From Mycolicibacterium austroafricanum (GTDB lineage Bacteria > Actinomycetota > Actinomycetes > Mycobacteriales > Mycobacteriaceae), in contig NZ_CACSIP010000014.1 in assembly GCF_902705885.1 (NCBI RefSeq), positions 1 to 64,000 on the forward strand: DNA of 64,000 nt, in the 5' to 3' direction. The stretch's first letter is position 1. Each line of letters opens with the position of its first letter. Positions 53,893 to 63,518 of the stretch are shown piece after piece. Under the pieces are notes generated by a model. That model worked only from the letters and a program-made list of their open reading frames with translations. It did not search any database and was not told the DNA's origin. A program made the translations under genes and the position numbers.

Positions 53893-55233
53893 TCAGCCCA
53901 ACCAGTCCAGCACCGCGGCCGCGGTCCAGGACTGTTGCATGCTGCCCAGCGGTTCCCCGGTGAACGGCTCGTAGTATTCGGCGAAGGTCCCGTCACTGGC
54001 CTGGCGGAGGCCCTCACGGCGCAGGATCGACGAGCGCTCCGCCCAGCCCCTCCTGGCGAAGCACCAGGAGAACAGCCAGGTCATCACCGGCCATACCGGC
54101 CCGCGCCAATACTCACGCGGCCGGAAGTCGCGCGACACCGGCGACGTCGACGGGATCAACGCGTAGGCGAGGTCGGGGTGTCCGCAGAACCGTGGCCCCT
54201 CCAGCAACCGCAGCAGCGCCCGCTCGCGGTCATGCGGCAGGCCCCCGCACAGCAGCGGCGCGAACTGCGCGACTGTCTCGGTGGCGATCCACTGTCCCGC
54301 GCGGACGTCGTAATCCTTTGCCGCACCGGTGCGTTCGTCGGTGGTCGCGATGACACCGGCGCGGAACCGATCGGCCCACGCGTAGAGGTCCTTCACATCG
54401 CTGTGCGGCCGCTTGTGGTCCTCGCCGATCTCGGCGAGCACCTGGCAGGCGACCGACAGGATCGCCGAGACGAACACGTCCTCCACCGCGAAGCTCACTG
54501 CCTTGGAAAGCAACTCGTCGTCGTAGCGCGCTGCCTTCATTTCCTCGACGAGCCACAGGTACCGGTCGTACTCCACGTCGCTGGGCCGCTGGCTGGCGTC
54601 GGTGTTGATCTTGTTGTCCTCGCGCTGGTACTCGGGGACCTCGCCGGGGGCCACGTTGGCGTAGGCGCTGTCCCACCGCGGCGAGTTGTCCATCCCGGAC
54701 TCCCAGCCGTGGTACACCGTGACCCGGCCGTTGCCGTTCTGGTCCCGGCACTCGGCCAGCCAGCGATGCCACCGCACCAGATCATCCCAGCGCCGGTCCA
54801 GAAACGACTCGGCGACCGCGCGGGTCGACCGGCCGCGGGTGCGGGCGTGGTCGAGGATGCGTTGCACCGCGATGGCATGCACCGGCGGTTGCGTGATGCC
54901 CGACGTGTGGCGGGTCCGCGGCGCGTCCGTCGACAGCGCCGAGCACGCCCACCGGGCCGGGCCCGGGAAGTAACCGTCCACACCGTTGGCGAACACGATG
55001 TGCGGGATCATGCCGTTGCGCCACTGTGCCGAGAGCAGTGTGTCCAGTTCGACCACCGCCCGTTCCACCGACAGCGGGGCCAACCCGATCGACACGAAGG
55101 CCGCGTCCCAGCTCCACATGTGCGGGTAGAGCAACGGTGCAGCGGTGGTCATCGCACCGAGGTCGTTACCGCGCAGCAGGTACGCAGCGCGGGCCGCCAG
55201 TTGCGTCGGGGCGAAGCTCGGATCGTGGGGCAT
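53893..55233 (-). CDS. ggH: Glucosylglycerate hydrolase (GH63)
   Basis: A 446-residue (alpha/alpha)6-barrel enzyme matching the mycobacterial glucosylglycerate hydrolases in length and motifs: LYPHMWSWDAAFVSIGLAP, GWESGMDNSPRWDSAY with the catalytic acid Asp, REYWRGPVWPVMTWL, and FAEYYEPFTGEPLG with the second catalytic Glu. It frees glucose and glycerate from glucosylglycerate, a solute stored during nitrogen starvation. The ATG at 55233 is chosen; the open frame upstream overlaps the divergent SDR gene. Absent from this place in Mycobacterium tuberculosis. Confidence 0.87.
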   Translation of the reverse strand: MPHDPSFAPTQLAARAAYLLRGNDLGAMTTAAPLLYPHMWSWDAAFVSIGLAPLSVERAVVELDTLLSAQWRNGMIPHIVFANGVDGYFPGPARWACSALSTDAPRTRHTSGITQPPVHAIAVQRILDHARTRGRSTRAVAESFLDRRWDDLVRWHRWLAECRDQNGNGRVTVYHGWESGMDNSPRWDSAYANVAPGEVPEYQREDNKINTDASQRPSDVEYDRYLWLVEEMKAARYDDELLSKAVSFAVEDVFVSAILSVACQVLAEIGEDHKRPHSDVKDLYAWADRFRAGVIATTDERTGAAKDYDVRAGQWIATETVAQFAPLLCGGLPHDRERALLRLLEGPRFCGHPDLAYALIPSTSPVSRDFRPREYWRGPVWPVMTWLFSWCFARRGWAERSSILRREGLRQASDGTFAEYYEPFTGEPLGSMQQSWTAAAVLDWLG

Positions 55234-55287
55234 CGCTTCAATAATGCGACCTTCGCGTCCGAAGTGCAGGATCGGTAGTGTTCGGGT

Positions 55288-55953
55288 GTGCCGACCGCCA
55301 TGATCACCGGAGCCTCCGGAGGCCTCGGATCCGCTCTCGCCGATGCCCTGGCCCCGACGCACACCCTGCTGCTGGCGGGCCGTCCGTCGCCGCGGCTGGA
55401 CGCCGTCGCCGGGCGTTACGGAGCCACCACCTGGCCGATCGACCTGGCCGATCCGGACGCCATCGCCGCGGTCGTCGAACCCCTGGTGGAACTCGACGTG
55501 CTGATCCACAATGCCGGCGTCGCCTACCCGGGTCGGGTGGCGGAGTCCTCGATCGACGAGTGGCGTTCCACGATGGCCGTCAATGTCGTTGGCGCGGTTG
55601 CGCTCACCCTCGAACTGCTGCCGGCGCTGCGCAGCGCGGCCGGGCATGTCGTGTTCATCAACTCCGGCTCCGGGATCAAGCCGTCGCCCGGCCTGGCGTC
55701 GTATTCGGCGAGCAAGTTCGCGCTGCGGGGGTTCGCCGACTCGCTGCGCAACGATGAACCGTCGCTGCGCGTGACGTCGGTGCATCCCGGGCGGATCGCG
55801 ACCGCGATGCAGGAGGACCTGGTGGCGTACGAGGGCCGCGACTACGACCCCACGCAGTTCCTGAGCGCCGGGACCGTGGCGCGGGTGACCGCCGACGCGA
55901 TCAACGCCCCCCGTGATGCCCACATCCACGAGGTCATCGTCAGGCCCCGCTAG
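55288..55953 (+). CDS. Short-chain dehydrogenase/reductase
   Basis: A 221-residue SDR with the nucleotide-binding loop TGASGGLGSALADAL, HNAGVAYPG, the catalytic Ser region INSGSGIK and the Y-x-x-x-K pair in YSASKFALRGFA. It lacks the longer C-terminus of many SDRs. The GTG start lies 54 bp from the divergent ggH start. Substrate unknown. Confidence 0.85.
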   Translation: MPTAMITGASGGLGSALADALAPTHTLLLAGRPSPRLDAVAGRYGATTWPIDLADPDAIAAVVEPLVELDVLIHNAGVAYPGRVAESSIDEWRSTMAVNVVGAVALTLELLPALRSAAGHVVFINSGSGIKPSPGLASYSASKFALRGFADSLRNDEPSLRVTSVHPGRIATAMQEDLVAYEGRDYDPTQFLSAGTVARVTADAINAPRDAHIHEVIVRPR

Positions 55954-55990
55954 TGATTTCGGCGTGTTTCGTCAACGCCGGCGTGACCGA

Positions 55991-56848
55991 TCACGCCCGA
56001 ATCGCCGCGCGGATGGTCGCCAGCACCCTCTCTGGATACTCGGCCAGATCGAGCCAGGTGAACCGCAGCACCTGAAAACCGAGGAGCGCGATGTCGTTCT
56101 GCCGCCGGCGGTCGGTCTGGAAGCTTTCCTGGTCGACGTGGAACGCCCACCCGTCCACTTCGATCACGACCTTTGCCTTTACGAACAGCACGTCGGCCTT
56201 GTATCGGCCGACCCGCCGATTCGTCCGCCACCCGGTCAGCCCAGCGCCCTTCAACAGCGTCACAAGGAGTCGCTCAGCCGCCGAATGCGCGCCGTCGGAC
56301 GCTTCCTGCAGCAACCTCCTGGCCGCCGGCGCGCCGTATCGACCCTTGTTCCGCAGCTGAGCGGCCCATAGTTGGCGCAGTTCGGCATCCTGCTGCAACG
56401 CCCTGTCCATGACGCTACGCCCGCCTCGCCCGCGCACCGCGGCCTCGATCGCAGTGAGTGGCAGGGCCGTGACACGCAGGCCCCGAACCGCCTCGATGTC
56501 CGCCGGTGCCAGATCGCGGCGACGCACCCGCGCCCCGGACCGCGCGCGACCGCTCGAGTTGCGAGGAACAGTCACTTCGACGACGGCCGGGGCGAACCTC
56601 GCCAGGCCCTGCCACCACGCCGCGGCCAGGCCACTTGCCGTCGCGTGAGCGCCGAACGCCCAGACCGCGGCGCGGATGCGGGCGGCATCGGTGAACGGCC
56701 GGTCGTCGACGAAATACACGCCCCTTGAGCACTGCCGCCACAACCCTGCATGAACGCGCCGGTTGATCGACTGCCGGCTCAGTCCCACCGAGCGGGCCTG
56801 CGCAAGCGTGATGACCCCGTCATGACGACGCAGATACTCGTTCAACAC
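55991..56848 (-). CDS. AbiEi-antitoxin-like N-terminus fused to DUF559 nuclease-like domain
   Basis: A 285-residue protein. The N-terminus LRRHDGVITLAQARSVGLSRQSINRRVHAGLWRQCSRGVYF is the winged-helix domain of type IV AbiEi antitoxins, and ARVRRRDLAPADIEAVRGLRVTALPLTAIEAA is the following linker domain. The C-terminus YKADVLFVKAKVVIEVDGWAFH and ...RRRQNDIALLGFQVLRFTW is DUF559, a Vsr-like PD-(D/E)xK fold with the acidic residues present. No AbiEii toxin gene is beside it. Such fusions are common in actinobacteria and not characterised. Confidence 0.75.
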   Translation of the reverse strand: MLNEYLRRHDGVITLAQARSVGLSRQSINRRVHAGLWRQCSRGVYFVDDRPFTDAARIRAAVWAFGAHATASGLAAAWWQGLARFAPAVVEVTVPRNSSGRARSGARVRRRDLAPADIEAVRGLRVTALPLTAIEAAVRGRGGRSVMDRALQQDAELRQLWAAQLRNKGRYGAPAARRLLQEASDGAHSAAERLLVTLLKGAGLTGWRTNRRVGRYKADVLFVKAKVVIEVDGWAFHVDQESFQTDRRRQNDIALLGFQVLRFTWLDLAEYPERVLATIRAAIRA

Positions 56849-56946
56849 ACATGTGCTGACGCGCTACTGCGCTGATCGGTTCCATCACGGCCGATCCGGG
56901 CGCAGTTGGTCAACCGGAGCGTGACGACATGCGCCGAAATCGCGGG

Positions 56947-59847
56947 TCAGAGGACGACGTTGACCAGCCGGCCCGGGACGACGATCACCTTCTTCGGCGT
57001 ACGCCCATCGAGGAACCCGACGACCTTCTCGTCCGCCAGGGCCGCGGCCTGCACCGTGTCACCATCGGCGTCGGCCGCGACGGTGACGCGTCCCCGCACC
57101 TTGCCGTTGACCTGAACCGGGTACTCGACGGTGTCCTGGACCAGGTACTGCTCGTCGGCCACCGGGAACGGTCCGTGGGCCAGCGACGCGTCATGGCCGA
57201 GGCGCGACCACAGTTCCTCGGCCAGGTGCGGCGCCAGCGGGGCCACCATCAGCACCAGCGGCTCCAGCGCCGCCCGCGCCGTCACCGACTGCTTCGTCAG
57301 ATGGTTGGTGTATTCGATCAGCTTGGCCGCCGCCGTGTTGTTGCGCAGCGCTGCGTAGTCCTCGGCCGCGCCGGCGATGGTTCGATGCAGCAGCCGCACC
57401 GTCTCGTCGTCCAGCTCATCGTCGGTGGTGAGCGTTGCCCCGGTTTCTTCGTCGACGACCAGCCGCCATACCCGTTGCAGGAACCGGTGCGCGCCGACGA
57501 CATCCTTGGTGGCCCACGGCCGCGACGCTTCCAGCGGCCCCATCGACATCTCGTAGACGCGCAACGTGTCGGCACCGTAGTTGTCACAGATCTCGTCGGG
57601 GGACACCGAGTTCTTCAGGCTCTTGCCGATCTTCCCGAACTCCTGGTTGACCTCGATCTCACCGTCCGCGCCCGGCCAGTAGAACTTGCCGTCACGCTCG
57701 ACGACCTCGGCGGCCGGCACGTAGGCACCGCGGGCGTCGGTGTAGGCGAACGCCTGGATGTAGCCCTGGTTCACCAGTCGCCGGTAGGGCTCGCGGGAGC
57801 TGACGTGGCCCAGGTCGTAGAGCACCTTGTGCCAGAACCGCGAATAGAGCAGATGCAGCACGGCATGCTCGACACCGCCGACATACAGGTCGACACCACC
57901 GGGGTCACGGGGGCCGTGCTCGGCCGGTCGGGGCCCCATCCAGTACGCCTCGTTCTCCTTGGCGCACAACTCTTCTTTGTTGTACGGGTCGGTGTACCGC
58001 AGCTCATACCAGGAGCTGCCCGCCCACTGCGGCATCACGTTGGTGTCCCGGGTGTAGGGCTTGCAGCCGTCGCCGAGGTCGAGTTCGACGTTCACCCAGT
58101 CGGTGGCCTTCGCCAGCGGCGGTGACGGCTCACTGTCGGCGTCCTCGGGGTCGAACAACACCGGCGAGTAGTCGGGGACGTCGGGCAGCTCCACAGGCAG
58201 CAGTGACTCCGGCAGCGCGTGAGCGCGGCCGTCGGCGTCGTAGACCACCGGGAACGGTTCCCCCCAGTACCGCTGTCTGGCGAAAAGCCAGTCACGCAAC
58301 TTGTATTCGACCCGCTCCCGGCCGCGCCCGTCGGCGGTCAGCCGCTCGGTCATCGCATCCTTGGCGGCGGCCACGTCCATCCCGTCGAGGAAACCGGAGT
58401 TCACCATGACGCCGTCACCGGTGTAGGCTTCGTGCGAAACATCACCTCCCGCAACGACTTCGATGATCGGCAGACCGAACTCGGTGGCGAAGTCCCAGTC
58501 CCGCTGATCACCGCCGGGCACCGCCATGATCGCACCGGTGCCGTAGCCGGCCAGCACGTAGTCGGCGATGAACACCGGGATCTGTTGCCCGTCCGCGGGA
58601 TTGGTGGCGTACGCGCCCAGGAACACCCCTGTCTTTGCCTTGTTCTCCTGGCGCTCCAGGTCGGATTTGGCCCTGATCGCGCTGCGGTAGGCCGCGACCG
58701 CCTCGGCCGGTGTCGCCGCGCCGAAGGTCCACCGCGGGTCCACCTCCGACGGCCACGCCTCGGCGACCAGCCGGTCCACCAGCTCGTGTTCCGGAGCCAG
58801 CACCATGTACGTCGCGCCGAACAGCGTGTCCGGTCGGGTGGTGAACACCTCGATATCACTCGCGTTCGGTCCCGAACCTGCGGCGAAGAACACAGTCGCG
58901 CCGGTCGAACGGCCGATCCAGTTGCGCTGCATGGTCTTGACCTTCTCCGGCCAGTCCAGCACGTCCAGGTCTTCGAGCAGCCGATCGGAGTAGGTGGTGA
59001 TTCGCATCATCCACTGCCGCAAGCGTTTCCGGAACACCGGGAAATTGCCGCGCTCGCTGCGACCGTCCGAGGTGACTTCCTCGTTGGCCAGCACCGTGCC
59101 CAGACCCGGGCACCAGTTCACCACCGAGTCGGCCAGATAGACCAACCGGTGTCCGTCGACCACATCGGCGCGCTCGCCACTGTCCAGGTCTGACCAGCTG
59201 CGTCCGTCACCGACGGATCTGGTGCCGGCGTCGAACTCGGCGATCAGGTCGGCGATGGGGCGGGCTCTACCCGCAGCCGGGTCGAACCACGCGTTGTAGA
59301 TCTGCAGGAAGATCCACTGGGTCCACTTGTAGTAGTCCACGTCGGTGGTGGAGAAGCTGCGCCGGGAGTCGTGGCCGAGGCCCAGCCTGCCGAGCTGGCG
59401 CCGGAAGTTGACGATGTTGGCCTCGGTCCGGGTGCGCGGATGCGTGCCGGTCTGGATCGCGTACTGCTCGGCGGGTAGCCCGAAAGCGTCGAAGCCCAAG
59501 GCGTGCAGCACATTACGCCCCGTCATCCGGTAGAAGCGGGCGTACACATCGGTCGCGATGTAGCCCAGCGGGTGGCCGACGTGCAGGCCCTCCCCGGACG
59601 GGTACGGGAACATGTCCTGGACGAACATCTTGTCGGCGGGCACCGGGGCGCCGTCTGGGGGCGCCAACGAGCCGACGGGATTGGCCACGTCGAAGGTCCC
59701 CGACTGCACCCAACGCTGCTGCCACGCCTGCTCGATCTGGCCTGCCACCTCCGCGGTGTAGCGGTGTTGCGGGATGTCAGCGGCAGCGGCGGGCTGTCCG
59801 GACGAGCGCTCGCGCGAGGACTGCGTTCCAGTCGGCGTTTCGGTCAC
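56947..59847 (-). CDS. leuS: Leucyl-tRNA synthetase
   Basis: A 966-residue class I synthetase charging tRNA-Leu. The HIGH motif appears as [17 protein letters not shown], the KMSKS motif as KIGKSLKNS, and the editing domain includes [19 protein letters not shown] and [19 protein letters not shown]. The zinc/insert region and the C-terminal tRNA-binding domain are complete. In the editing loop the usual P-x-H-D is PGGD; the Asp that holds the misacylated amino group is kept. The GTG at 59847 follows the family length. Orientation and neighbours match Rv0041. Confidence 0.96.
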   Translation of the reverse strand: MTETPTGTQSSRERSSGQPAAAADIPQHRYTAEVAGQIEQAWQQRWVQSGTFDVANPVGSLAPPDGAPVPADKMFVQDMFPYPSGEGLHVGHPLGYIATDVYARFYRMTGRNVLHALGFDAFGLPAEQYAIQTGTHPRTRTEANIVNFRRQLGRLGLGHDSRRSFSTTDVDYYKWTQWIFLQIYNAWFDPAAGRARPIADLIAEFDAGTRSVGDGRSWSDLDSGERADVVDGHRLVYLADSVVNWCPGLGTVLANEEVTSDGRSERGNFPVFRKRLRQWMMRITTYSDRLLEDLDVLDWPEKVKTMQRNWIGRSTGATVFFAAGSGPNASDIEVFTTRPDTLFGATYMVLAPEHELVDRLVAEAWPSEVDPRWTFGAATPAEAVAAYRSAIRAKSDLERQENKAKTGVFLGAYATNPADGQQIPVFIADYVLAGYGTGAIMAVPGGDQRDWDFATEFGLPIIEVVAGGDVSHEAYTGDGVMVNSGFLDGMDVAAAKDAMTERLTADGRGRERVEYKLRDWLFARQRYWGEPFPVVYDADGRAHALPESLLPVELPDVPDYSPVLFDPEDADSEPSPPLAKATDWVNVELDLGDGCKPYTRDTNVMPQWAGSSWYELRYTDPYNKEELCAKENEAYWMGPRPAEHGPRDPGGVDLYVGGVEHAVLHLLYSRFWHKVLYDLGHVSSREPYRRLVNQGYIQAFAYTDARGAYVPAAEVVERDGKFYWPGADGEIEVNQEFGKIGKSLKNSVSPDEICDNYGADTLRVYEMSMGPLEASRPWATKDVVGAHRFLQRVWRLVVDEETGATLTTDDELDDETVRLLHRTIAGAAEDYAALRNNTAAAKLIEYTNHLTKQSVTARAALEPLVLMVAPLAPHLAEELWSRLGHDASLAHGPFPVADEQYLVQDTVEYPVQVNGKVRGRVTVAADADGDTVQAAALADEKVVGFLDGRTPKKVIVVPGRLVNVVL

Positions 59848-60044
59848 GCCACCAGGGTATAAGCCGCCCGATCTCGGATTTCCCGGCCTCGGCTTGGTCT
59901 CGGTTCCGTTGCGGATGCGTCAGGGGTTGGTTCCAGGTCGATCCCGGGCCTGGCAACCACGCGTCCGCCGTGGATACATTCGTCGCCTGACGCGGGAGCG
60001 ATGTTCCCGGGCGGTTGGGGAGAGGACTCGGAGGAATTCAGTCG

Positions 60045-60995
60045 ATGAGCGAAATCGCCCGCCACTGGCGGGTTCTGGCAGGCGGCATCGCTGCTACCGC
60101 AGCCGGTGCGATCGGTGTGCTGGGCGTTGCGGGAACCACGGCGTCGGCCCAGCCGATCGTCCCGCCGCCGCCGCAGCCCGCCCCGGCGACCGTGACGCAG
60201 ACCGTCACGGTGGCACCCAACGCCACGCCACAAGCCGTCGGCCAGCCCGGTGTGACGACCGCCACCGGCCCCGCCGCGGTCCCCGCCGGCGTCACGGCTG
60301 CCGTGCCGGCCGCGCCCGCACCGCCGACGGTGACGATCACCCCGGCCACCTCCGGAACGCTCACCGAGTACTTCGCCGCCAAGGGCATCACCATGGAACC
60401 CCAGTCCAGCCAGGACTTCCGTGCGCTGAACATCGTGCTACCGATGCCACGCGGCTGGGCGACCATCCCCGACCCCAACGTGCCCGACGCGTTCGCGGTG
60501 ATCGCCGACCGGGTCGGCGGCAACGGTCTGTACTCGTCCAACGCGCAGGTGGTCGTCTACAAGTTGATCGGGCAGTTCGATCCGGTAGAGGCCATCAGCC
60601 ACGGCTTCGTCGACAGCCAGCAGCTACCGGCCTGGCGGTCCACCGACGCGTCGTTCGCCGACTTCGGCGGCATGCCGTCGTCGCTGATCGAAGGCACGTA
60701 CCGGGACAGCTCCCTGACGCTGAACACGTCGCGGCGCCATGTGATCGCCCCGTCGGGGCCCGACCACTACCTCGTGTCGCTGGCGGTGACCACCAGCGTC
60801 GATCAGGTGCTGCCGGCCGCCGACGCCACCGACGCCATCGTCACCGGGTTCAAGGTCAGCGCGCCCACCGCAGCACCGCCGCCGCCAGCACCGGAGGCCG
60901 CCCCGGCGGGCGCCGCACCCGGTCAGCCGGCACCCCCAGCTCCCGCAGTCCCGCTGGTGGCCTCGCCACCGCAGCCTCTGGGACTGCAGGGATAA
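60045..60995 (+). CDS. mtc28: Proline-rich secreted antigen Mtc28 (LpqN/LpqT family)
   Basis: A 316-residue exported protein. A Sec signal (ending TTASAQP, residues about 1-36) precedes a Pro/Ala/Val-rich region. The LpqN domain (LTEYFAAKGITMEPQSSQDFRALNIVLPMPRGW through TDAIVTGFKVS) is followed by a second Pro-rich tail. It is the counterpart of the 28-kDa antigen Rv0040c. A GGAGGA ribosome site precedes the ATG. Function unknown, in the cell envelope or secreted. Confidence 0.87.
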   Translation: MSEIARHWRVLAGGIAATAAGAIGVLGVAGTTASAQPIVPPPPQPAPATVTQTVTVAPNATPQAVGQPGVTTATGPAAVPAGVTAAVPAAPAPPTVTITPATSGTLTEYFAAKGITMEPQSSQDFRALNIVLPMPRGWATIPDPNVPDAFAVIADRVGGNGLYSSNAQVVVYKLIGQFDPVEAISHGFVDSQQLPAWRSTDASFADFGGMPSSLIEGTYRDSSLTLNTSRRHVIAPSGPDHYLVSLAVTTSVDQVLPAADATDAIVTGFKVSAPTAAPPPPAPEAAPAGAAPGQPAPPAPAVPLVASPPQPLGLQG

Positions 60996-61064
60996 GACGA
61001 CGTCCCCCGGGCGAAGCCTGGCGCCCGGGGGGCGCCCCAATCCGCAGGACGTATTCTGTGGCCC

Positions 61065-61442
61065 ATGTTGGTGGCCGCGGTCCTGTGTCTGGTTGCGGCC
61101 GTCGTGACCGCCGCACAGGGCGTGTGGTCGCTGACCCGCCCGCCGTCGGCCGACTACGTCCGGCAGGTGCTGCGCGCCGTGGCGCCGGTCCAGTTGGCGG
61201 CCGCCGTCATGCTCGCCGCCGGCGCGGTCGTCGCGCTGGCGGCAGCGCCGCCGGTGACGACGGTCGTGCTCATCGTGTGTGTCATCGGCGCCGTGGGCAC
61301 GGTGGCAGCCGGGTGCTGGCAGAGCGCCAAGGCCGTGGTGCGCAAGGAGCAGCGCACCCTGGCGGCCGCGGACGCGTCGAGCTGCGGCGGCGGCGCCTGT
61401 GCGACGTGCACGCTGTCCTGCGGGAGCGCTAGTTCCGGCTGA
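61065..61442 (+). CDS. Small membrane protein with cysteine-rich tail (Rv0039c-like)
   Basis: A 125-residue protein with three hydrophobic helices (about 1-18, 38-60 and 63-85) and a cytoplasmic-looking tail, CGGGACATCTLSCG, with four cysteines that could hold a metal or disulfides. It is the counterpart of Rv0039c by position. Its 3' end overlaps the convergent YqgE gene by 14 bp. Confidence 0.75.
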   Translation: MLVAAVLCLVAAVVTAAQGVWSLTRPPSADYVRQVLRAVAPVQLAAAVMLAAGAVVALAAAPPVTTVVLIVCVIGAVGTVAAGCWQSAKAVVRKEQRTLAAADASSCGGGACATCTLSCGSASSG

Positions 61443-62043
61443 TGTCGATCGGGTGCGTGGCCAGCAGGGACAACGGCATCGGCTGGCGCCGCAACACCTT
61501 GGACCACAGATCGACGCGAGGCTCGACCAGCACGTCGGCGGGCAACGCGGACAGCACGATCCAGTCGTCGCGTTCGATCTCGCCTTCGAGCTGCCCGATC
61601 GTCCACCCGGAGTAACCGGCGAAGATCCGCACTCCCTCGACCATCGGTGCGATCGTGTCCGGTTCGGCGTCGAGGTCGACCATCGCGATGCGGCCCTGCA
61701 CGTGCCGCAGCCCCGGCATCTCGCCGGGGTCCACCCCGACACGCAACGTCGCCAGGCACAGCGCCGCGTCGCGCTTGACCGGGCCGCCGATGAACATCGT
61801 CTTCGGCTTGGTCGACAGCTTGGCCCACTGCGGCAGAACGTTGAACACCGCCGTCTCGCTGGGCCGGTTCAACACCACCCCCAGCGTGCCGCCGTCGTTG
61901 TGCTCGACGACGTAGATGACGCTGCGCCGGAACGTGGGCTCCAGCAGGTCGGTGTTGGCCAGTAGCAGTGTGCCGGCACGCACCCGGTGGGCCGCGGGCG
62001 CGACTCCCTCTCTGAAGTCCTCCGGATCCTCTGGGTGAGCCAC
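61429..62043 (-). CDS. UPF0301/YqgE family protein
   Basis: A 204-residue protein of the YqgE family: RAGTLLLANTDLLEPTFRRSVIYVVEHNDGGTLGVVLNRPS, then FIGGPVKRDAALCL and FAGYSGWTIGQLEGEIERDDW. Conserved from Mycobacterium tuberculosis (Rv0038) to enterobacteria; its molecular role is not settled. The GTG at 62043 gives the family length. Confidence 0.87.
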   Translation of the reverse strand: MAHPEDPEDFREGVAPAAHRVRAGTLLLANTDLLEPTFRRSVIYVVEHNDGGTLGVVLNRPSETAVFNVLPQWAKLSTKPKTMFIGGPVKRDAALCLATLRVGVDPGEMPGLRHVQGRIAMVDLDAEPDTIAPMVEGVRIFAGYSGWTIGQLEGEIERDDWIVLSALPADVLVEPRVDLWSKVLRRQPMPLSLLATHPIDISRN

Positions 62044-62188
62044 CCGACCATCATGACACCACCGCTGGGCGATGGTGGCGAACAAGCGCCGCCCGCCCCC
62101 ATATTTGTACTGTGGGCCGGTCCCTAAAAGATCCACCACGGACGCCGCATGTGACCGGCGCTCCCACTCACCCCAGGACGTGAACCCC

Positions 62189-63457
62189 GTGGCCGACGCC
62201 CGTGCACCCGTTGCGTTGTGGCGCACCGTGCGGGCCCTTCCCGAGTTCTGGCGGCTGCTGGAACTGCGTGCGGTCAGCCAGTTCGGTGACGGCCTCTTCC
62301 AGGCCGGCCTGGCCGGTGCGATCCTGTTCAACCCCCAGCGGGCCGCGGATCCGTGGGCGATCGCCGCGGCCTTCGCGGTGCTCTTCCTGCCCTACTCGGT
62401 GCTCGGGCCGTTCGCCGGCGCGCTGCTGGACCGCTGGGACCGGCGGCGGGTGCTGATCGGCGCCAACAGCGGACGGTTGGTGCTGGTGGTGGGCGTCGCC
62501 GCGTTGCTGGCCGCCGGCGTTGCCGACCTGCCAATCCTGTTGGGCGCGTTGATTGTCAACGGATTCACCCGGTTCGTCTCCTCCGGCCTGTCCGCCGCCC
62601 TGCCGCACGTGGTGCCCCGCGAGCGGGTGGTGTCGATGAACGCGGTCGCCGCGGCCACCGGGGCCGCGGCTGCGTTCTTCGGTGCCAACGCGATGCTGCT
62701 GGCGCGCTGGCTGTTCGGTGCCGACGACTCCGGTGCCGCCACAATCATTTTGAGCGTCACGGTGCCGGTGGCGCTGGCCCTGTGGCTGTCGGTGCGGTTC
62801 CCGCCGCGCTCGCTCGGACCCGATGACACGGCGCGCGCCGTGCACGGGTCCGTCGCCTACGCCGTCGCCACCGGGTGGGCGCACGGCGCACACACTGTGC
62901 TCGCGGTGCCCACCGTCGCGGCCACCCTCGCGGGGCTGTCGGCGCACCGGATGGTGTTCGGCATCAACACACTGCTGGTGTTGGTCATGGTGCGCCACAG
63001 CGACACCGCGGCGGTCGCCGGGCTGGGCACTGCGGTGCTGTTCGTCGCGGCCACCGGCTCGGGGTCGTTCCTGGCCACCGTCATGACGCCCGCGGTGGTC
63101 AAGAGGTGGGGCCGCTATACAGCCCCCAATGCGGCGCTGACGTTCGCCGCCGTGGTCCAGCTGTTCGGCGCGACGCTGGCGCTGCCGGTGATGGTCGTCT
63201 GCGGGTTCTTCCTGGGGGCCGCCGGCCAGCTGGTCAAGCTGTGCGCCGACGCCGCGATGCAGGTCGACGTCGACGACGCGATGCGGGGACATGTCTTCAC
63301 GGTTCAGGACGCACTGTTCTGGATGGCGTTCATCACCGCACTTGCCGCCGCGGCCGCGGTCATCCCGCCGGACGGTCACGCCCCCGGGCTCGCGGTCGCC
63401 GGCACCGGCATCTACCTCGTGGGCCTGACCGTGCATGCCACGGTCGGCAGGCGATGA
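62189..63457 (+). CDS. MFS-type transporter (Rv0037c-like)
   Basis: A 422-residue membrane protein with about eleven to twelve helices. The loop [20 protein letters not shown] between helices 2 and 3 is the MFS motif A. Family is of the MFS_1/enterobactin-exporter type, so efflux is likely; the substrate is unknown. GTG starts at 62180 or 62189 are both possible. Confidence 0.82.
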   Translation: MADARAPVALWRTVRALPEFWRLLELRAVSQFGDGLFQAGLAGAILFNPQRAADPWAIAAAFAVLFLPYSVLGPFAGALLDRWDRRRVLIGANSGRLVLVVGVAALLAAGVADLPILLGALIVNGFTRFVSSGLSAALPHVVPRERVVSMNAVAAATGAAAAFFGANAMLLARWLFGADDSGAATIILSVTVPVALALWLSVRFPPRSLGPDDTARAVHGSVAYAVATGWAHGAHTVLAVPTVAATLAGLSAHRMVFGINTLLVLVMVRHSDTAAVAGLGTAVLFVAATGSGSFLATVMTPAVVKRWGRYTAPNAALTFAAVVQLFGATLALPVMVVCGFFLGAAGQLVKLCADAAMQVDVDDAMRGHVFTVQDALFWMAFITALAAAAAVIPPDGHAPGLAVAGTGIYLVGLTVHATVGRR

Positions 63458-63518
63458 GCGCGAAGATCAGACGACCAGTGAGCGTTCGCGTGACGACGGC
63501 GCCGATAGGCTGGTCGGC

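Noticed and set aside
55234..55929. Upstream extension of the glucosylglycerate hydrolase frame
   Set aside because: It overlaps the divergent SDR gene on the other strand and encodes low-complexity shadow sequence; the ATG at 55233 gives the known family length.
60015..61432. Long plus-strand frame across mtc28 and the following gene
   Set aside because: It is a GC-rich shadow reading with Arg-rich low-complexity sequence; the other frame gives the real Mtc28 and Rv0039c-like proteins.
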